A DNA stretch of 35,190 bases, from NCBI GenBank assembly GCA_021848095.1, contig JAJZMZ010000031.1, forward strand, positions 1-35,190, in the 5' to 3' direction. The stretch comes from Microcaldota archaeon (GTDB taxonomy: Archaea > Micrarchaeota > Micrarchaeia > Micrarchaeales > CABMGC01). The notes beneath the pieces are model-generated. The model was not told the origin of the DNA and did no database searches. It saw only the letters and a program-made list of their open reading frames with translations. Every line of letters begins with the position of its first letter. Within the stretch, counting starts at the first letter, position 1. Below are positions 1-10,029 of this stretch, in pieces. The position numbers and the translations under genes are program-made.

Positions 1-549
1 AGAATTTGTAAGTTTACTGCATTGTGAAACATACGTTGAGTTTAAAGGTAAGCCAAATCTATCGCATAATGTAGAGTACTTTTCAGTAGAAGGTTGTAAG
101 AGTAGCATGTGTTTTTCTCCGGTTACAACTGTAGATGTATCTGCTAAAGTAGTATGTATCTTTAATTCAGGATATTTTACTCTTAAGAACTCAGTACCTA
201 GCCTTTGTAATAAGTTTATTACATCTTGTGATGAAGTTAAAGATTTTGAATCACAGATATTTGATCTTATTGTAGATATTAGATTATACTCTATTTCTCG
301 TGTTGAACTTTCGCCTTTTGTAAGTAAAGAATAGGTGAATTTACAAGCACCACAATCAGTATGTGGCATGAAGGTAATTTCTTTTATTGGATATTTAGAG
401 ATAACTTCTTCAAGCGTAGAAGTTGCACCATAAGGATTACCTCCTGCATTTCTTATAAAAATGCTTCTGCCATCATTCAAAGAATCTGCTATTACATTCA
501 TTCTTGCGTCCATACACATTAGGAATACTTTATTGGGTTGGGTTTCCAT
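1..549 (-). CDS. beta-carbonic-anhydrase-like protein (C-terminus truncated by window edge)
   Basis: Minus-strand frame open from ATG at 549 to position 1, absent from the ORF track because incomplete. Hand translation METQPNKVFLMCMDARMNVIADSLNDGRSIFIRNAGGNPYGATSTLEEVISKYPIKEITFMPHTDCGACK has the CxDxR, RNAGG and HTDCG motifs of the beta-CA fold. Confidence 0.8.
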   Translation of the reverse strand, partial: METQPNKVFLMCMDARMNVIADSLNDGRSIFIRNAGGNPYGATSTLEEVISKYPIKEITFMPHTDCGACKFTYSLLTKGESSTREIEYNLISTIRSNICDSKSLTSSQDVINLLQRLGTEFLRVKYPELKIHTTLADTSTVVTGEKHMLLLQPSTEKYSTLCDRFGLPLNSTYVSQCSKLTNS

Positions 550-745
550 TTAAATTACCTTTTAAAAAATATGAAAAATGATGATTTATTTTTTTAAGAA
601 GTAGAACTTTTAATTGAAGTATATATTTCGTAGATAAAAATCGCAGATAAGTTGTTTTATAGTGTTTAGAGGGTTTGCTTTTCATTTATTTTACGCCTTA
701 GCGAATGAGTATGAAATAATTATTATATAGTACAGATATTTAAAG

Positions 746-2521
746 TTATTTATTTATTGAGATACCAAAATCATCCTTTAATCTTTTACTACTTACCTTT
801 GTAGGCGAACCGTCTATTAATGAATCAAACTTTTTATTCTTAGGGAATAGTATAAATTCACGTATATTCTCTGAGTTCGATAATAAAGCTACAAGTCTAT
901 CTAAACCTAGTGCAATTCCACCATGTATTGGTGCACCATACTCTAATGCTTCTATTAAAAAGCCAAATGTTTCATCAATTGTTTTATTAGACATGCCCAT
1001 CATCTTTAAGCTATTCTTTTGGACAATAGGATCTCTTATTCTAATAGAGCCGCTGGCTATCTCAACGCCATTTAAAACTAAATCATATTGACGTGCAACT
1101 ACTTTCTCTGGAGCTGTATCTAAATACTTTAATGTTTCTTCTTTTGGAGATGAAAATGGATTATGTGCCGGTTTTAACTTGCCAGTCACCTCGTCTTTTT
1201 CAAACATTGGAAACTCATCGATCCATAAAAAGCTGTATTCTTCAGAGTACTTGCCTATTTTATCGCCAAATATCTTTCTTATTTTGCCCATCGCATTCAG
1301 AAGAAGTTTTTCTGATACATCTGAAAACACAAGAACCATGTCTCCTTCTTTTGCGTTAACCTTTTCTTTTATTTTTTCTGCCATACTTCCTAAAGATGTA
1401 ATTATACTTTCAGGCTCTGAGGATAATTTATTTGACTTTACAAAAAGCCACGTCATCCCTCCAAGACCAAACTCCTTTGCAATTTCTATTAACTTAAGCA
1501 TGTAATTTTTATCTATTTTTGATTTTTCAGAGTTGAAATCAGCATTGAAAACCATAGCCTTTACTTTTCCATTCATTGCTATTACTCTTTTCAACATATT
1601 GTAATTACTAAGTTTAACTTCTTCTGTTATGTCGACTATCTTTGAATCAAATCTTAAATCAGGTTTGTCTGAACCATATTGTTCAATAGCATCTTTATAC
1701 AGCATATGTTTGAAGTTAGATTTAATTTTTTTATTTAGTACCTCTTTAAAAACACTAATTAGTAAGTCTTCAATTAAAGATTGAATATACTTTTCATCCT
1801 TAAATGATAACTCAAGATCTATTTGTGTAAACTCTGGTTGCCTATCTTCTCTAGGATCTTCGTCTCTGTAACAACGCGCTACTTGGAAGTATCTTTCTAG
1901 CCCAGAGATCATGCACAATTGTTTGTAAATTTGAGGAGATTGTGGCAATGAGTAGAAAGTTTCTGCATTTGTTCTAGATGGAACTAAAAATGTTCTAGAA
2001 CCAGTCTCATAAGTGTCTTTAACTAACGTTGGGGTTTCTAGCTCTAAAAATTCTCTTGACCATAAGAATTTTCTTATAGTTTTAGTTAGTTTATCTCTAA
2101 ATTCTATATTTTTTATCATATCTCTTCTTCTTAAGTCCAAATATCTGTACCTTAAACGTAACTCTTCATTTGCTAAGAACTTTTTCTTTTCATCTATTAA
2201 TTCAAATGGAGGAACCTTTGATTTGTTTAATATTTCTAAAGATGTCACAAAGATTTCTATTTTACCAGAAGGACTGTCTTTATCTATTGTTTCTTCTTCT
2301 CTAGGACGTATCTTTCCTGTAATGTATAAAACATATTCTTTGCCTATGCTTGATGCTTTCTTTAGTACCTCTCCTTCGAATACAAGTTGTATGTAACCAT
2401 GTCTATCTGCAAGATCTATAAATAACTTACCACCGTGATCACGAATGTATCTTGCCCAACCATAAAGAGATACTTCTTTGTTTATGTCTTTTTCGTTAAA
2501 TGAACCACAGTTAAACTCCAT
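746..2521 (-). CDS. aspS: aspartyl-tRNA synthetase, bacterial type (with GAD insertion)
   Basis: 591 aa; N-terminus GWARYIRDHGGKLFIDLADRHGYIQLVF, FRDEDPREDRQPEFTQIDLE-type motif 2, FLWIDEFPMF and GIALGLDRL motif 3. Length and central insertion match bacterial AspRS, not the ~430-aa archaeal form. Confidence 0.95.
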   Translation of the reverse strand: MEFNCGSFNEKDINKEVSLYGWARYIRDHGGKLFIDLADRHGYIQLVFEGEVLKKASSIGKEYVLYITGKIRPREEETIDKDSPSGKIEIFVTSLEILNKSKVPPFELIDEKKKFLANEELRLRYRYLDLRRRDMIKNIEFRDKLTKTIRKFLWSREFLELETPTLVKDTYETGSRTFLVPSRTNAETFYSLPQSPQIYKQLCMISGLERYFQVARCYRDEDPREDRQPEFTQIDLELSFKDEKYIQSLIEDLLISVFKEVLNKKIKSNFKHMLYKDAIEQYGSDKPDLRFDSKIVDITEEVKLSNYNMLKRVIAMNGKVKAMVFNADFNSEKSKIDKNYMLKLIEIAKEFGLGGMTWLFVKSNKLSSEPESIITSLGSMAEKIKEKVNAKEGDMVLVFSDVSEKLLLNAMGKIRKIFGDKIGKYSEEYSFLWIDEFPMFEKDEVTGKLKPAHNPFSSPKEETLKYLDTAPEKVVARQYDLVLNGVEIASGSIRIRDPIVQKNSLKMMGMSNKTIDETFGFLIEALEYGAPIHGGIALGLDRLVALLSNSENIREFILFPKNKKFDSLIDGSPTKVSSKRLKDDFGISINK

Positions 2522-2523
2522 TG

Positions 2524-3819
2524 TTACACCTTAAACTCATTTGAAAGAATATACTCTAATCTTTCTGAGATAATCCGTGGATTTGTTTTAAATTTTTTAA
2601 GAACCATACCTATTACCGAATTCATAGCTTTTTTATTAGTTTTGTAGTCTTCTAAAAGTTGTTTGTTTTTATTAATTATAGAACGTATTTCAGAGTCTAT
2701 TTCATCAGTATTTACTACGTTGTTATTTATATTTATTTCCTTTCCTTTCTCCAGTGCAGAGATAACTTCTCCGTCGAGATAAGAGCCCTTTTCAATTAAT
2801 TTTATTGCTTTTTCTATAAATTTTTCTTTTAACTCAGATTTGCCATATCGTTTAAATGACAATATTGCGTTTAGTATTGATTTCATTTCATACTTTCCAG
2901 CAAAACTTTGAATAATTTTTAACGACGTTTTGTCAAATGAGATTATCTCTAATAATTGAGATTCATTTACATGATATTTTTTAGAGTACTCTTTAGCAAT
3001 TTCGCTTACATAAACTGGTTCTTTAGGTTTGATGCTTTGCAAAGAATAAGTGGTTAAATCAGGTTCAAAAATAAATCCATATTCTTCATCGCTCTCTTTT
3101 TCTCTAGAGGAAATAGTAGATAATTTAGCTTCAGAATAAGAACGTGTTTCTTGAGATATTTTCTGTTTTTCTTTTATAAGTTTTTCTTGTCTCTGTATTT
3201 CATACTTTGCAGCATCGATTAGATTCTTTAATCCAGTTACATTTTTAATTTCTACTCTAGAGTCTGACAATGAAATATTAAGATCTGCCTTTATATCTTG
3301 ATCAACATCAACCCCTAAGTAATAAAGAATACTTTTTAACTCGTTCATAAATACTCTTAACTCGTCTTCTGATGTTATATCAGGTTCCGTAACTATTTCC
3401 ACTAATGGTTGTCCAGATCTATTGTAATCAATTAAAGTATAGTTATCTTCTCGTAATATTTTTGCTGGATCCTCTTCCAATTGTATTCTTCTTATTCCAA
3501 TAACTTTATTATTTATTTTTAAAGTTCCTGAGTGACCAACGGGCATGTCCTTTTGAGTTATCTGAAAAGATTTAGGAAGATCCGGATAAAAATAAACCTT
3601 TCTTACGAAAGATGTTTCTTTTTCTATTGTACAGTTTAAAGCATTTGAGATATCTACTGAAAGTTCTAATGCTTTTTTATTTAACATAGGCTTTGCTCCA
3701 GGTAACCCAGTACATATAGGACATATTGCAGTATTTGGCTCTGTTGCATATGCCTTACATCTACAGAATAACTTAGTCTTTGTTGGAAGACCTACATGAA
3801 CTTCTAAACCAATTTTCAT
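2524..3819 (-). CDS. gatB: Asp/Glu-tRNA amidotransferase subunit B
   Basis: MKIGLEVHVGLPTKTKLFCRC...CPICTGLPGAKPMLNKKAL...DYNRSGQPLVEIVTEPD; no GatE-specific AspRS-like insertion. Confidence 0.95.
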   Translation of the reverse strand: MKIGLEVHVGLPTKTKLFCRCKAYATEPNTAICPICTGLPGAKPMLNKKALELSVDISNALNCTIEKETSFVRKVYFYPDLPKSFQITQKDMPVGHSGTLKINNKVIGIRRIQLEEDPAKILREDNYTLIDYNRSGQPLVEIVTEPDITSEDELRVFMNELKSILYYLGVDVDQDIKADLNISLSDSRVEIKNVTGLKNLIDAAKYEIQRQEKLIKEKQKISQETRSYSEAKLSTISSREKESDEEYGFIFEPDLTTYSLQSIKPKEPVYVSEIAKEYSKKYHVNESQLLEIISFDKTSLKIIQSFAGKYEMKSILNAILSFKRYGKSELKEKFIEKAIKLIEKGSYLDGEVISALEKGKEININNNVVNTDEIDSEIRSIINKNKQLLEDYKTNKKAMNSVIGMVLKKFKTNPRIISERLEYILSNEFKV

Positions 3820-3828
3820 AAATCATAC

Positions 3829-5181
3829 CTAAAGCGAACCCAGGTTATACTTGAAGTTATACTTAAAATTATTTTCCCATTCAAAAACAATATCTATTAT
3901 TGCATAATCATTCCAGTGTTTTGTTATTAACTGAGCGCCAAGAGGCATGCCATTCAAGTATTTATATGGAAATGCTATGTGTGGAAAACCACATAAGTTT
4001 GGAGGTATAGTGAGTATATCTGTTTTGTATACTTCTAATGGTGAAAATTTATTTATCTCGTCAAACTTGGGAGTTTTTATAGGCATTACAGGAGATAAAA
4101 TAAATCCTTCATTTAATACTTTACTTAACTCATTTATCAATAATGTTCTTGTTTTCAATGCTTTTGAATAATACATATCCTTAACACTTGCACTTCTTAC
4201 AAATGTTCCTAGAACGAGTCTTCTTTTTGCTTCTTTTCCAAAGTTTGATCTTGATGTTGTAAAGAACTCATTATACTTTTCAGAGATGTTTTCATTTTTA
4301 AATCCATATTTAAATCCAGTATATTTTGCTAAGTTAGTTGATGCTTCTGCCATTGCAATTATATAATAAGAAGCTATTGCTTTTTCTATAAATGGAAGTG
4401 ATTTATGTTTTATTTTGTAGCCCATTTTAGAAAAGTTATCTACCAATTCTAAGAATGATTTTTCTATTTCAGGATTTATTCCTTTTATTAATTCATCAAT
4501 TAATATTATTGTTTTATTATTTTCATTATTGCATTTTACATCGACACATGTTGTATCGTATGAGTCTTTTCCTTTTATTATGTCATACATAAAACGTATA
4601 TCATTTGAGTTTCTTGCCATTATTCCGATTTTATCCAATGAGTTCGAGTAATCTATAAGGCCATATCTTGAGACTGAACCATAAGTAGGAGTAAAACCAA
4701 CTACTCCACAAAATGCAGAAGGAGTTGATATAGAACCGCCAGTAGATTCTGCTATTGATATATGGTACTTTAAAATAGAAGTAGCTATTGCCGAACCACT
4801 ACTTGATCCTCCAGAAACGTACGATGTATTGAATGGGTTTTTTGGACATTTTTCAGAGTTTACTCCGAAACTTCCAAAGCCAAACTCATCCATATTTGTT
4901 TTTCCTAAAAATGAAAAGTTATTTTTTCCTCTTATCTTTGAAACTACAGTTGCATCGAATGGTGGAATATAACTTTTAAGTATTTTAGATGATGCAGTAG
5001 TTTCCATGTCTTTTATACATAAATTATCCTTAACAGAGATAGGGAATTTATTAATTTTTGATGATTCAGATATTACATTGAATGCATTTAACTCTTCATT
5101 AAGTTTTGAAAGCTCTTCTGATAATTTGATGAAATAATCAGTAGGTTTATCTTTTTTTGAGAATTCTTCGTAAGAGTTCAT
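3829..5181 (-). CDS. gatA: Asp/Glu-tRNA amidotransferase subunit A (amidase family)
   Basis: Amidase signature SGGSSSGSA, SVKDNLCIKDMETTASS, GSISTPSAFCGVVGFTPTYGSVSRYGLI. Confidence 0.95.
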   Translation of the reverse strand: MNSYEEFSKKDKPTDYFIKLSEELSKLNEELNAFNVISESSKINKFPISVKDNLCIKDMETTASSKILKSYIPPFDATVVSKIRGKNNFSFLGKTNMDEFGFGSFGVNSEKCPKNPFNTSYVSGGSSSGSAIATSILKYHISIAESTGGSISTPSAFCGVVGFTPTYGSVSRYGLIDYSNSLDKIGIMARNSNDIRFMYDIIKGKDSYDTTCVDVKCNNENNKTIILIDELIKGINPEIEKSFLELVDNFSKMGYKIKHKSLPFIEKAIASYYIIAMAEASTNLAKYTGFKYGFKNENISEKYNEFFTTSRSNFGKEAKRRLVLGTFVRSASVKDMYYSKALKTRTLLINELSKVLNEGFILSPVMPIKTPKFDEINKFSPLEVYKTDILTIPPNLCGFPHIAFPYKYLNGMPLGAQLITKHWNDYAIIDIVFEWENNFKYNFKYNLGSL

Positions 5182-5450
5182 AAATCAGGCCCCACTACAT
5201 AAAAACGATATGTTTTTGAATTTTTTAATATTCCCTCAGTGTTGTTAAACTCTTGTATTGTGTCATCAGATGTTTTTTCAGGTATTTTTATTGGATGAAA
5301 CGCCTCTACTACTTTAGATGTATCTACTTCATCTAGTATCTTGAAGTACTCTAATATTTCATCTACATCTTTTTTAATAGATTGATACTCTGATTTATCT
5401 AAATGTATTCTGCATATTTTTAACAATCTATCAAATTCAGCATTGTCCAT
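5178..5450 (-). CDS. gatC: Asp/Glu-tRNA amidotransferase subunit C
   Basis: MDNAEFDRLLKICRIHLDKSEYQSIKKDVDEILEYFKILDEVDTSKVVEAFHPIKI is GatC-like; 4-bp overlap with gatA. ATG at 5450 preferred over the upstream GTG at 5462. Confidence 0.9.
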   Translation of the reverse strand: MDNAEFDRLLKICRIHLDKSEYQSIKKDVDEILEYFKILDEVDTSKVVEAFHPIKIPEKTSDDTIQEFNNTEGILKNSKTYRFYVVGPDL

Positions 5451-5534
5451 CAAATAACACACAGAAAAATAATTTAAAATTAGATTAATTTATACTTTTT
5501 GTATTAATTCACTTATATGCGTATTATATTAATA

Positions 5535-6707
5535 TTATCCTGTTTTTAGTCGTCTAGGATCCCTATTAGTTCTGCTATTTCTATATATTGATTTAAGTGG
5601 GTTTACGATTCCAGAATCAGTAGAGCTAGAACTTCCTTCAATAGTACTAGCATTAACTGAAGATTTCCTAGTATAGATTTGTTCTAATGCTAATTTAATA
5701 TTTCTATCAAATAACTCCTCGAACTTCTTTAATTTATCGCTAGACTTAGTTTTTTGAACACGTAAAACACCTAAGGAGCTTGCCATGTTACCATAATCGA
5801 ATGAGTATAAGCCTATTCCAGGAGTTATTCCTAGCTCTTGAGCTTCTTTGTTTATTTCATAATTGCCATGCCCTATATGTACAGAAGGTACTTGAGAAGA
5901 TAGCACCACAGGTATCTGTCTTTCTATCAATTGATTAATACTGCCCTTATAATGCCTAGGCACTCCAGCTGAACCGTAGCTTAATAAAATTACTCCGTTG
6001 TGTTTTTTTTCTATTTCTTTTACAGATAGTTGTTGAAAGCTAGGAGAAAGAGTTACAGTCAATATAGTAGAATCTAAATTAGCATTAAGTAGTGGTGGAA
6101 GTAGTGTTTTAGTCTCTGAGATAGGTGCAGTATAAGTTATTTTATCATTTTTTAATGTTGCTACATTTCCAACTGCACTTTTGAATGTTAAACCGACATT
6201 AGTAGTTGTTTCATATGCCCATTGTCCAGGAATAAGATTCCCATGGAAAAAGACAAACACCCCACTTAGCTGCGATTTAGCAAATTCTATAGCTCCTGCA
6301 AGGTTTCTAATTGCATCAGTATTTTCAGCATTAAATGTTTTCATTGAGCCAGTAAGTATTATAGGGAGATCTGGAGACTCCAGTATTATAGATAATAATG
6401 AAGAGGTGAATTGCAGTGTGTCAGTACCATGAGTTATTACAATTCCGTCGTATTTTTTATCTAATGAGAAAACTTCGTTAGCAAGTAATGCTTGATCGTG
6501 CAATGTTATATTAGTGCTATCTTTGTTTAGTATTGGGATAACCCTAACCTCTGTTTTTCCATCTTTTGAGACTAAAGTATCTTTATTAAATGAAAGTTTT
6601 TCTAAAAGATTTTTTATTACACCATCAACAGGTTTGACCCCTTCGTCAGAGTTTAAACTAGAAATAGTGCCCCCAGTAGTCAATATTGCAATCTTCTTCC
6701 TATTCAT
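5535..6707 (-). CDS. type I L-asparaginase / GatD-family protein
   Basis: IAILTTGGTISS, VITHGTDTLQFT and ILTGSMK motifs. Lacks the extra N-terminal domain typical of GatD, so L-asparaginase is preferred. Ser-rich C-terminal tail. Confidence 0.85.
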   Translation of the reverse strand: MNRKKIAILTTGGTISSLNSDEGVKPVDGVIKNLLEKLSFNKDTLVSKDGKTEVRVIPILNKDSTNITLHDQALLANEVFSLDKKYDGIVITHGTDTLQFTSSLLSIILESPDLPIILTGSMKTFNAENTDAIRNLAGAIEFAKSQLSGVFVFFHGNLIPGQWAYETTTNVGLTFKSAVGNVATLKNDKITYTAPISETKTLLPPLLNANLDSTILTVTLSPSFQQLSVKEIEKKHNGVILLSYGSAGVPRHYKGSINQLIERQIPVVLSSQVPSVHIGHGNYEINKEAQELGITPGIGLYSFDYGNMASSLGVLRVQKTKSSDKLKKFEELFDRNIKLALEQIYTRKSSVNASTIEGSSSSTDSGIVNPLKSIYRNSRTNRDPRRLKTG

Positions 6708-6788
6708 AGGTATGTCACTTGGGTCAATATAATTAGTAACTTTACATTATTATAGTTTTTTGTCTAAGAATTTGTTAGTTCAATATGA

Positions 6789-7379
6789 TTACAAGGATAA
6801 AGATTTGTGACGTTTATCTGAAAAAAATAACAGTTCAGTTCCTACCCTTTCTATTTGCATCCTTGCAACATCTTGTTTTTTCCTAAAATCAGGAAGAATT
6901 GAGTTAGCAAATCTTAATGGAACGGTAGAATCATAAATCTCAAGCATTAATTTATAGTATTTTTCAGTTTTTTGTGAATTACCATTTCTTAAAGAATCAA
7001 AACCTTGTCTTTTTAACTCGCCAACCGAGTCTAAAAGCCCAAGAAGATAACTACCTTCATCTACCGCTACCTCAGATAAAAGAGGTAATCTATTTTCAGT
7101 AACCATTACATACAAGGAATAAGCTTCAACATACTCTTGATGTGCTTGTTGTGAGTTATACTCAAAACCATTTTCTATGGAGTTTAATTTTTTGTTTAAA
7201 GAACTCAATAAAGTAAGTGATTTTTTTGCAGTCTTCAAGTCCTCAGCATGTATTTGAGTTATTATCTTTCCCGAAAGTCTTACTATATCTCTAGATAATG
7301 TAAGGACTTTGTCTTTTTGTTTATGTAAAAGTAACAATTTTTTCTCTATGCTTTTTATATTTTTTATCATTTTAATCAA
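6789..7379 (-). CDS. translin-family RNA/ssDNA-binding protein (archaeal)
   Basis: Helical protein with IVRLSGKIITQIH, QEYVEAYSLY and VDEGSYLLGLLDSVGELKRQGFDSLRNG, resembling the translin pattern. Confidence 0.75.
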   Translation of the reverse strand: MIKMIKNIKSIEKKLLLLHKQKDKVLTLSRDIVRLSGKIITQIHAEDLKTAKKSLTLLSSLNKKLNSIENGFEYNSQQAHQEYVEAYSLYVMVTENRLPLLSEVAVDEGSYLLGLLDSVGELKRQGFDSLRNGNSQKTEKYYKLMLEIYDSTVPLRFANSILPDFRKKQDVARMQIERVGTELLFFSDKRHKSLSL

Positions 7380-8299
7380 CTACTTTCAAGAGAGTTTCTC
7401 CCGTGCCAATAAAGATATTGTTGTGCGTAACCAGCAAGATCTCCCCATTTAGAGTATGCGAAGTTATGTATATAATTAACATCTTTCTTTTTACCTTTTA
7501 AGTATCTATTTTCTACAACTCTTTTTATCCATACATCTATAGGAAATGATTCACGGTGTTTATATCCAAACAAAAGTATACAATCAGCAACCTTATCTCC
7601 AACACCATCAAGTTTAAGTAACTCTTCTTTTGCTTCTTTATATTCTAATCTATCTAAATGTTCAAATGAAAAACCATTTTTAACTGTTGTTGAAACACTT
7701 TTTATATACTTAGCTCTAAATCCTGTTCCGCAAGACATTAACTCAGAAATTGAAGCTCTTGAGATTCTTTCGGGGGTAGGAAAAAGCATTATTTTTTTAC
7801 CGTCAATATAATAAGATTCTCCAAATTTATTGATTAGATTTTTCATTATTAATCTTATTCGTTTTATATTATTAAACTGTGAAACGAGAAAACAAAGTGT
7901 TGTTTCCCAAGGAGGATTTTGAGTTACCCTCATGCCGTAAAATCTTTGAATAGCTTCTTCCATAAATGGATCTGTTTTTATTTTACCGTAGATTTTGTCC
8001 ATATCATCAGTTATACTCAAACGTTTTGTTATCTCTTTTTTTGCAGAGTTAGAAGAATAATCTCCGAAGTAATCTAATCTTAATATACCATCTAAAGAAT
8101 TTTTACTAACTAATATAACACCTTTTTCAGTAGTGTAGCGAAGTATGTCCCAGTTGTTCTTACGTATAAAATCTGAATAAAAAGTAAGTGGCTGTCCGCT
8201 CTCTATAGTATCTTTTATATTAAGGTCAAGTGCATCTATTTTTATAGGCTTTCTTAATGATTCAAATGTTCCATCTAAATATATTAAAACACCATCAAA
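7376..8299 (-). CDS. 8-oxoguanine DNA glycosylase (HhH-GPD); 5' end unresolved
   Basis: C-terminal HhH-GPD: LLKLDGVGDKVADCILLFGYKHRESFPIDVWIKRVVENRYL. The frame stays open upstream to 8299 and encodes an OGG N-domain-like segment (DLNIKDTIESGQPLTFYSDF), but only the TTG at 8020 is a canonical start. Confidence 0.85.
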   Translation of the reverse strand, partial: FDGVLIYLDGTFESLRKPIKIDALDLNIKDTIESGQPLTFYSDFIRKNNWDILRYTTEKGVILVSKNSLDGILRLDYFGDYSSNSAKKEITKRLSITDDMDKIYGKIKTDPFMEEAIQRFYGMRVTQNPPWETTLCFLVSQFNNIKRIRLIMKNLINKFGESYYIDGKKIMLFPTPERISRASISELMSCGTGFRAKYIKSVSTTVKNGFSFEHLDRLEYKEAKEELLKLDGVGDKVADCILLFGYKHRESFPIDVWIKRVVENRYLKGKKKDVNYIHNFAYSKWGDLAGYAQQYLYWHGRNSLESS

Positions 8300-9773
8300 T
8301 TATTTCAGAGATATCTTTTCTTATCTGTTCAGTGCTGTCTCTACTTCTTATTGTTACAGAGTTATCTTTTAATGTATCGTAATCACAGGTTATAGCAAAT
8401 GGTACCCCTATTTCGTCTGCTCTGGCGTATCTTTTTCCGATACTTCCTGATTTTGCTATATATGCAGGAATTTTATTTTTCTTAAGTATTGATAATACAT
8501 CATTAGCTTTCTTTTCTAAGTCTACATCATTTTGAAGAGGGAAAACTGCGTATTTGTAAGGAACTATATCCTCAGATAGCTTCAACCATTCCCAACCACG
8601 TTCTTTTCCTTCTTGAACTGTGTTATCCAGTATTGAAAACAATAAACGGTCAAGACCAATACTTGCTTCTACAACATGTGGTATTATTTTTTTACCATTA
8701 TTTAAAACAGTTATTTCTTTTCCAGATAACTTAGAGTGTTGTGATAAATCATAATTTGTTCTATATGCTATTCCAGAAACTTCTAAGCTTCCGTAAGAAG
8801 TTTTAATTTCTAAATCGACATTACCGTTTGAGTAATGAGGAAGTTCTTCCTTTTGAAGTTGTCTAAATACATAAATTTCTTTATTATCCAAACCTAATCG
8901 TTCTAACATTTTTAACTCTGAATAAATACACATTGCAAATAATTTATTTGGAATATATTTTTTACTTAATAACTCACGTAATGAAAACATACCTTCTTCG
9001 CCATTATGTGGAGCAAAGTTTACTTTTGAGTCTAAAAATGGTTCTATTTCTAAAGAATTAAAGGTATCTTGAGGGTCTTCAGGATCAAAAAAAACCTCGG
9101 TTTCCATTTGAGTAAACTCTCTTACTCTGACTAGTTGTTGTCTAGGAGATATTTCATTTCTATATGCTTTACCGACTTGTGCAATTGCAGTTGGAAGTTT
9201 TAAGCTATAGATTTTAAATAAATCTTTAAAGTCTACAAATATACCTTGTGCAGTTTCAGGTCTTAAGTATCCTACATTTTCTTTTTCTTGGCCTATTTGT
9301 AGTTTGAACATTAAATGAAAATCATCTATCGTAGAAAGTTCTCCTTTGCACTTTTCACATACTATCCCATGTTCTAAAATTTTTCTTTCCATGCCTTTTT
9401 TATCTAATTTTTTAAGTTCAATTAATGATGCGCTATCCTTTTTTGATTCGTAAAACTCTTCTAAAAGTTTATCTACACGATAAGATGTGCCACATTTCTT
9501 ACACTTTGATACAGGATCTGTAAATGTAGCCACATGTCCACTAGCTATCAATACCTTTTCTGGAACTATTGTTGTTGTATCTATCTCAAGAGCACCTAGC
9601 CAGTCTATGAATGTTTCTCTCCATACATTTTCTACATTTCTTTTTATTCTCAGACCTATAGGACCATAATCATAAAATCCACCGACTCCGGAGTAAATAT
9701 CGAAAGCTTGATAATATAAACCACGTCTTTCTACTATTGAGTAAGCTTTGCTTTCTTTTTCTGTTTTTTGCAT
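8295..9773 (-). CDS. glyS: glycyl-tRNA synthetase (archaeal/eukaryal class II)
   Basis: VERRGLYYQAFDIYSGVGGFYDYGPIGLRIKRNVENVWR, YLRPETAQGIFVDFKDLF, VVEASIGLDRLLFSIL. Confidence 0.95.
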   Translation of the reverse strand: MQKTEKESKAYSIVERRGLYYQAFDIYSGVGGFYDYGPIGLRIKRNVENVWRETFIDWLGALEIDTTTIVPEKVLIASGHVATFTDPVSKCKKCGTSYRVDKLLEEFYESKKDSASLIELKKLDKKGMERKILEHGIVCEKCKGELSTIDDFHLMFKLQIGQEKENVGYLRPETAQGIFVDFKDLFKIYSLKLPTAIAQVGKAYRNEISPRQQLVRVREFTQMETEVFFDPEDPQDTFNSLEIEPFLDSKVNFAPHNGEEGMFSLRELLSKKYIPNKLFAMCIYSELKMLERLGLDNKEIYVFRQLQKEELPHYSNGNVDLEIKTSYGSLEVSGIAYRTNYDLSQHSKLSGKEITVLNNGKKIIPHVVEASIGLDRLLFSILDNTVQEGKERGWEWLKLSEDIVPYKYAVFPLQNDVDLEKKANDVLSILKKNKIPAYIAKSGSIGKRYARADEIGVPFAITCDYDTLKDNSVTIRSRDSTEQIRKDISEII

Positions 9774-10029
9774 ATAATCAACATTAATTTGATAACTATT
9801 ACTTTAATTATAAATTACAAAAATATAAATTGTTTGTTTTTGCCCTATTTATTAATAGGCATAAAAAAGTAAAAATACATGTTTTTTCTTGTATTCTTGC
9901 ATATATACTTTCTTATTCGTAAAACGTGTTTGGTTTGTCGAGGTGATTGAATGTAAATGTCATGTTCCTATTATTAAATATAACGATAGATATTTAATCA
10001 TAAAGAAATAGAATATAATTGGTGTAACT

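Noticed and set aside
107-334. 75-aa + strand ORF in the track
   Set aside because: Lies antisense to the open minus-strand beta-carbonic-anhydrase-like frame, which has recognisable motifs.
1093-2396. Plus-strand ORFs inside aspS (1093, 1179, 2013)
   Set aside because: Antisense shadow ORFs of a confidently identified gene; low-complexity translations. The same reasoning applies to the shadow ORFs in the other confident genes.
9925-9990. Possible C/D box sRNA upstream of nop5 (gTGATTGA)
   Set aside because: C-box match is imperfect and no suitably spaced CTGA D box was found.
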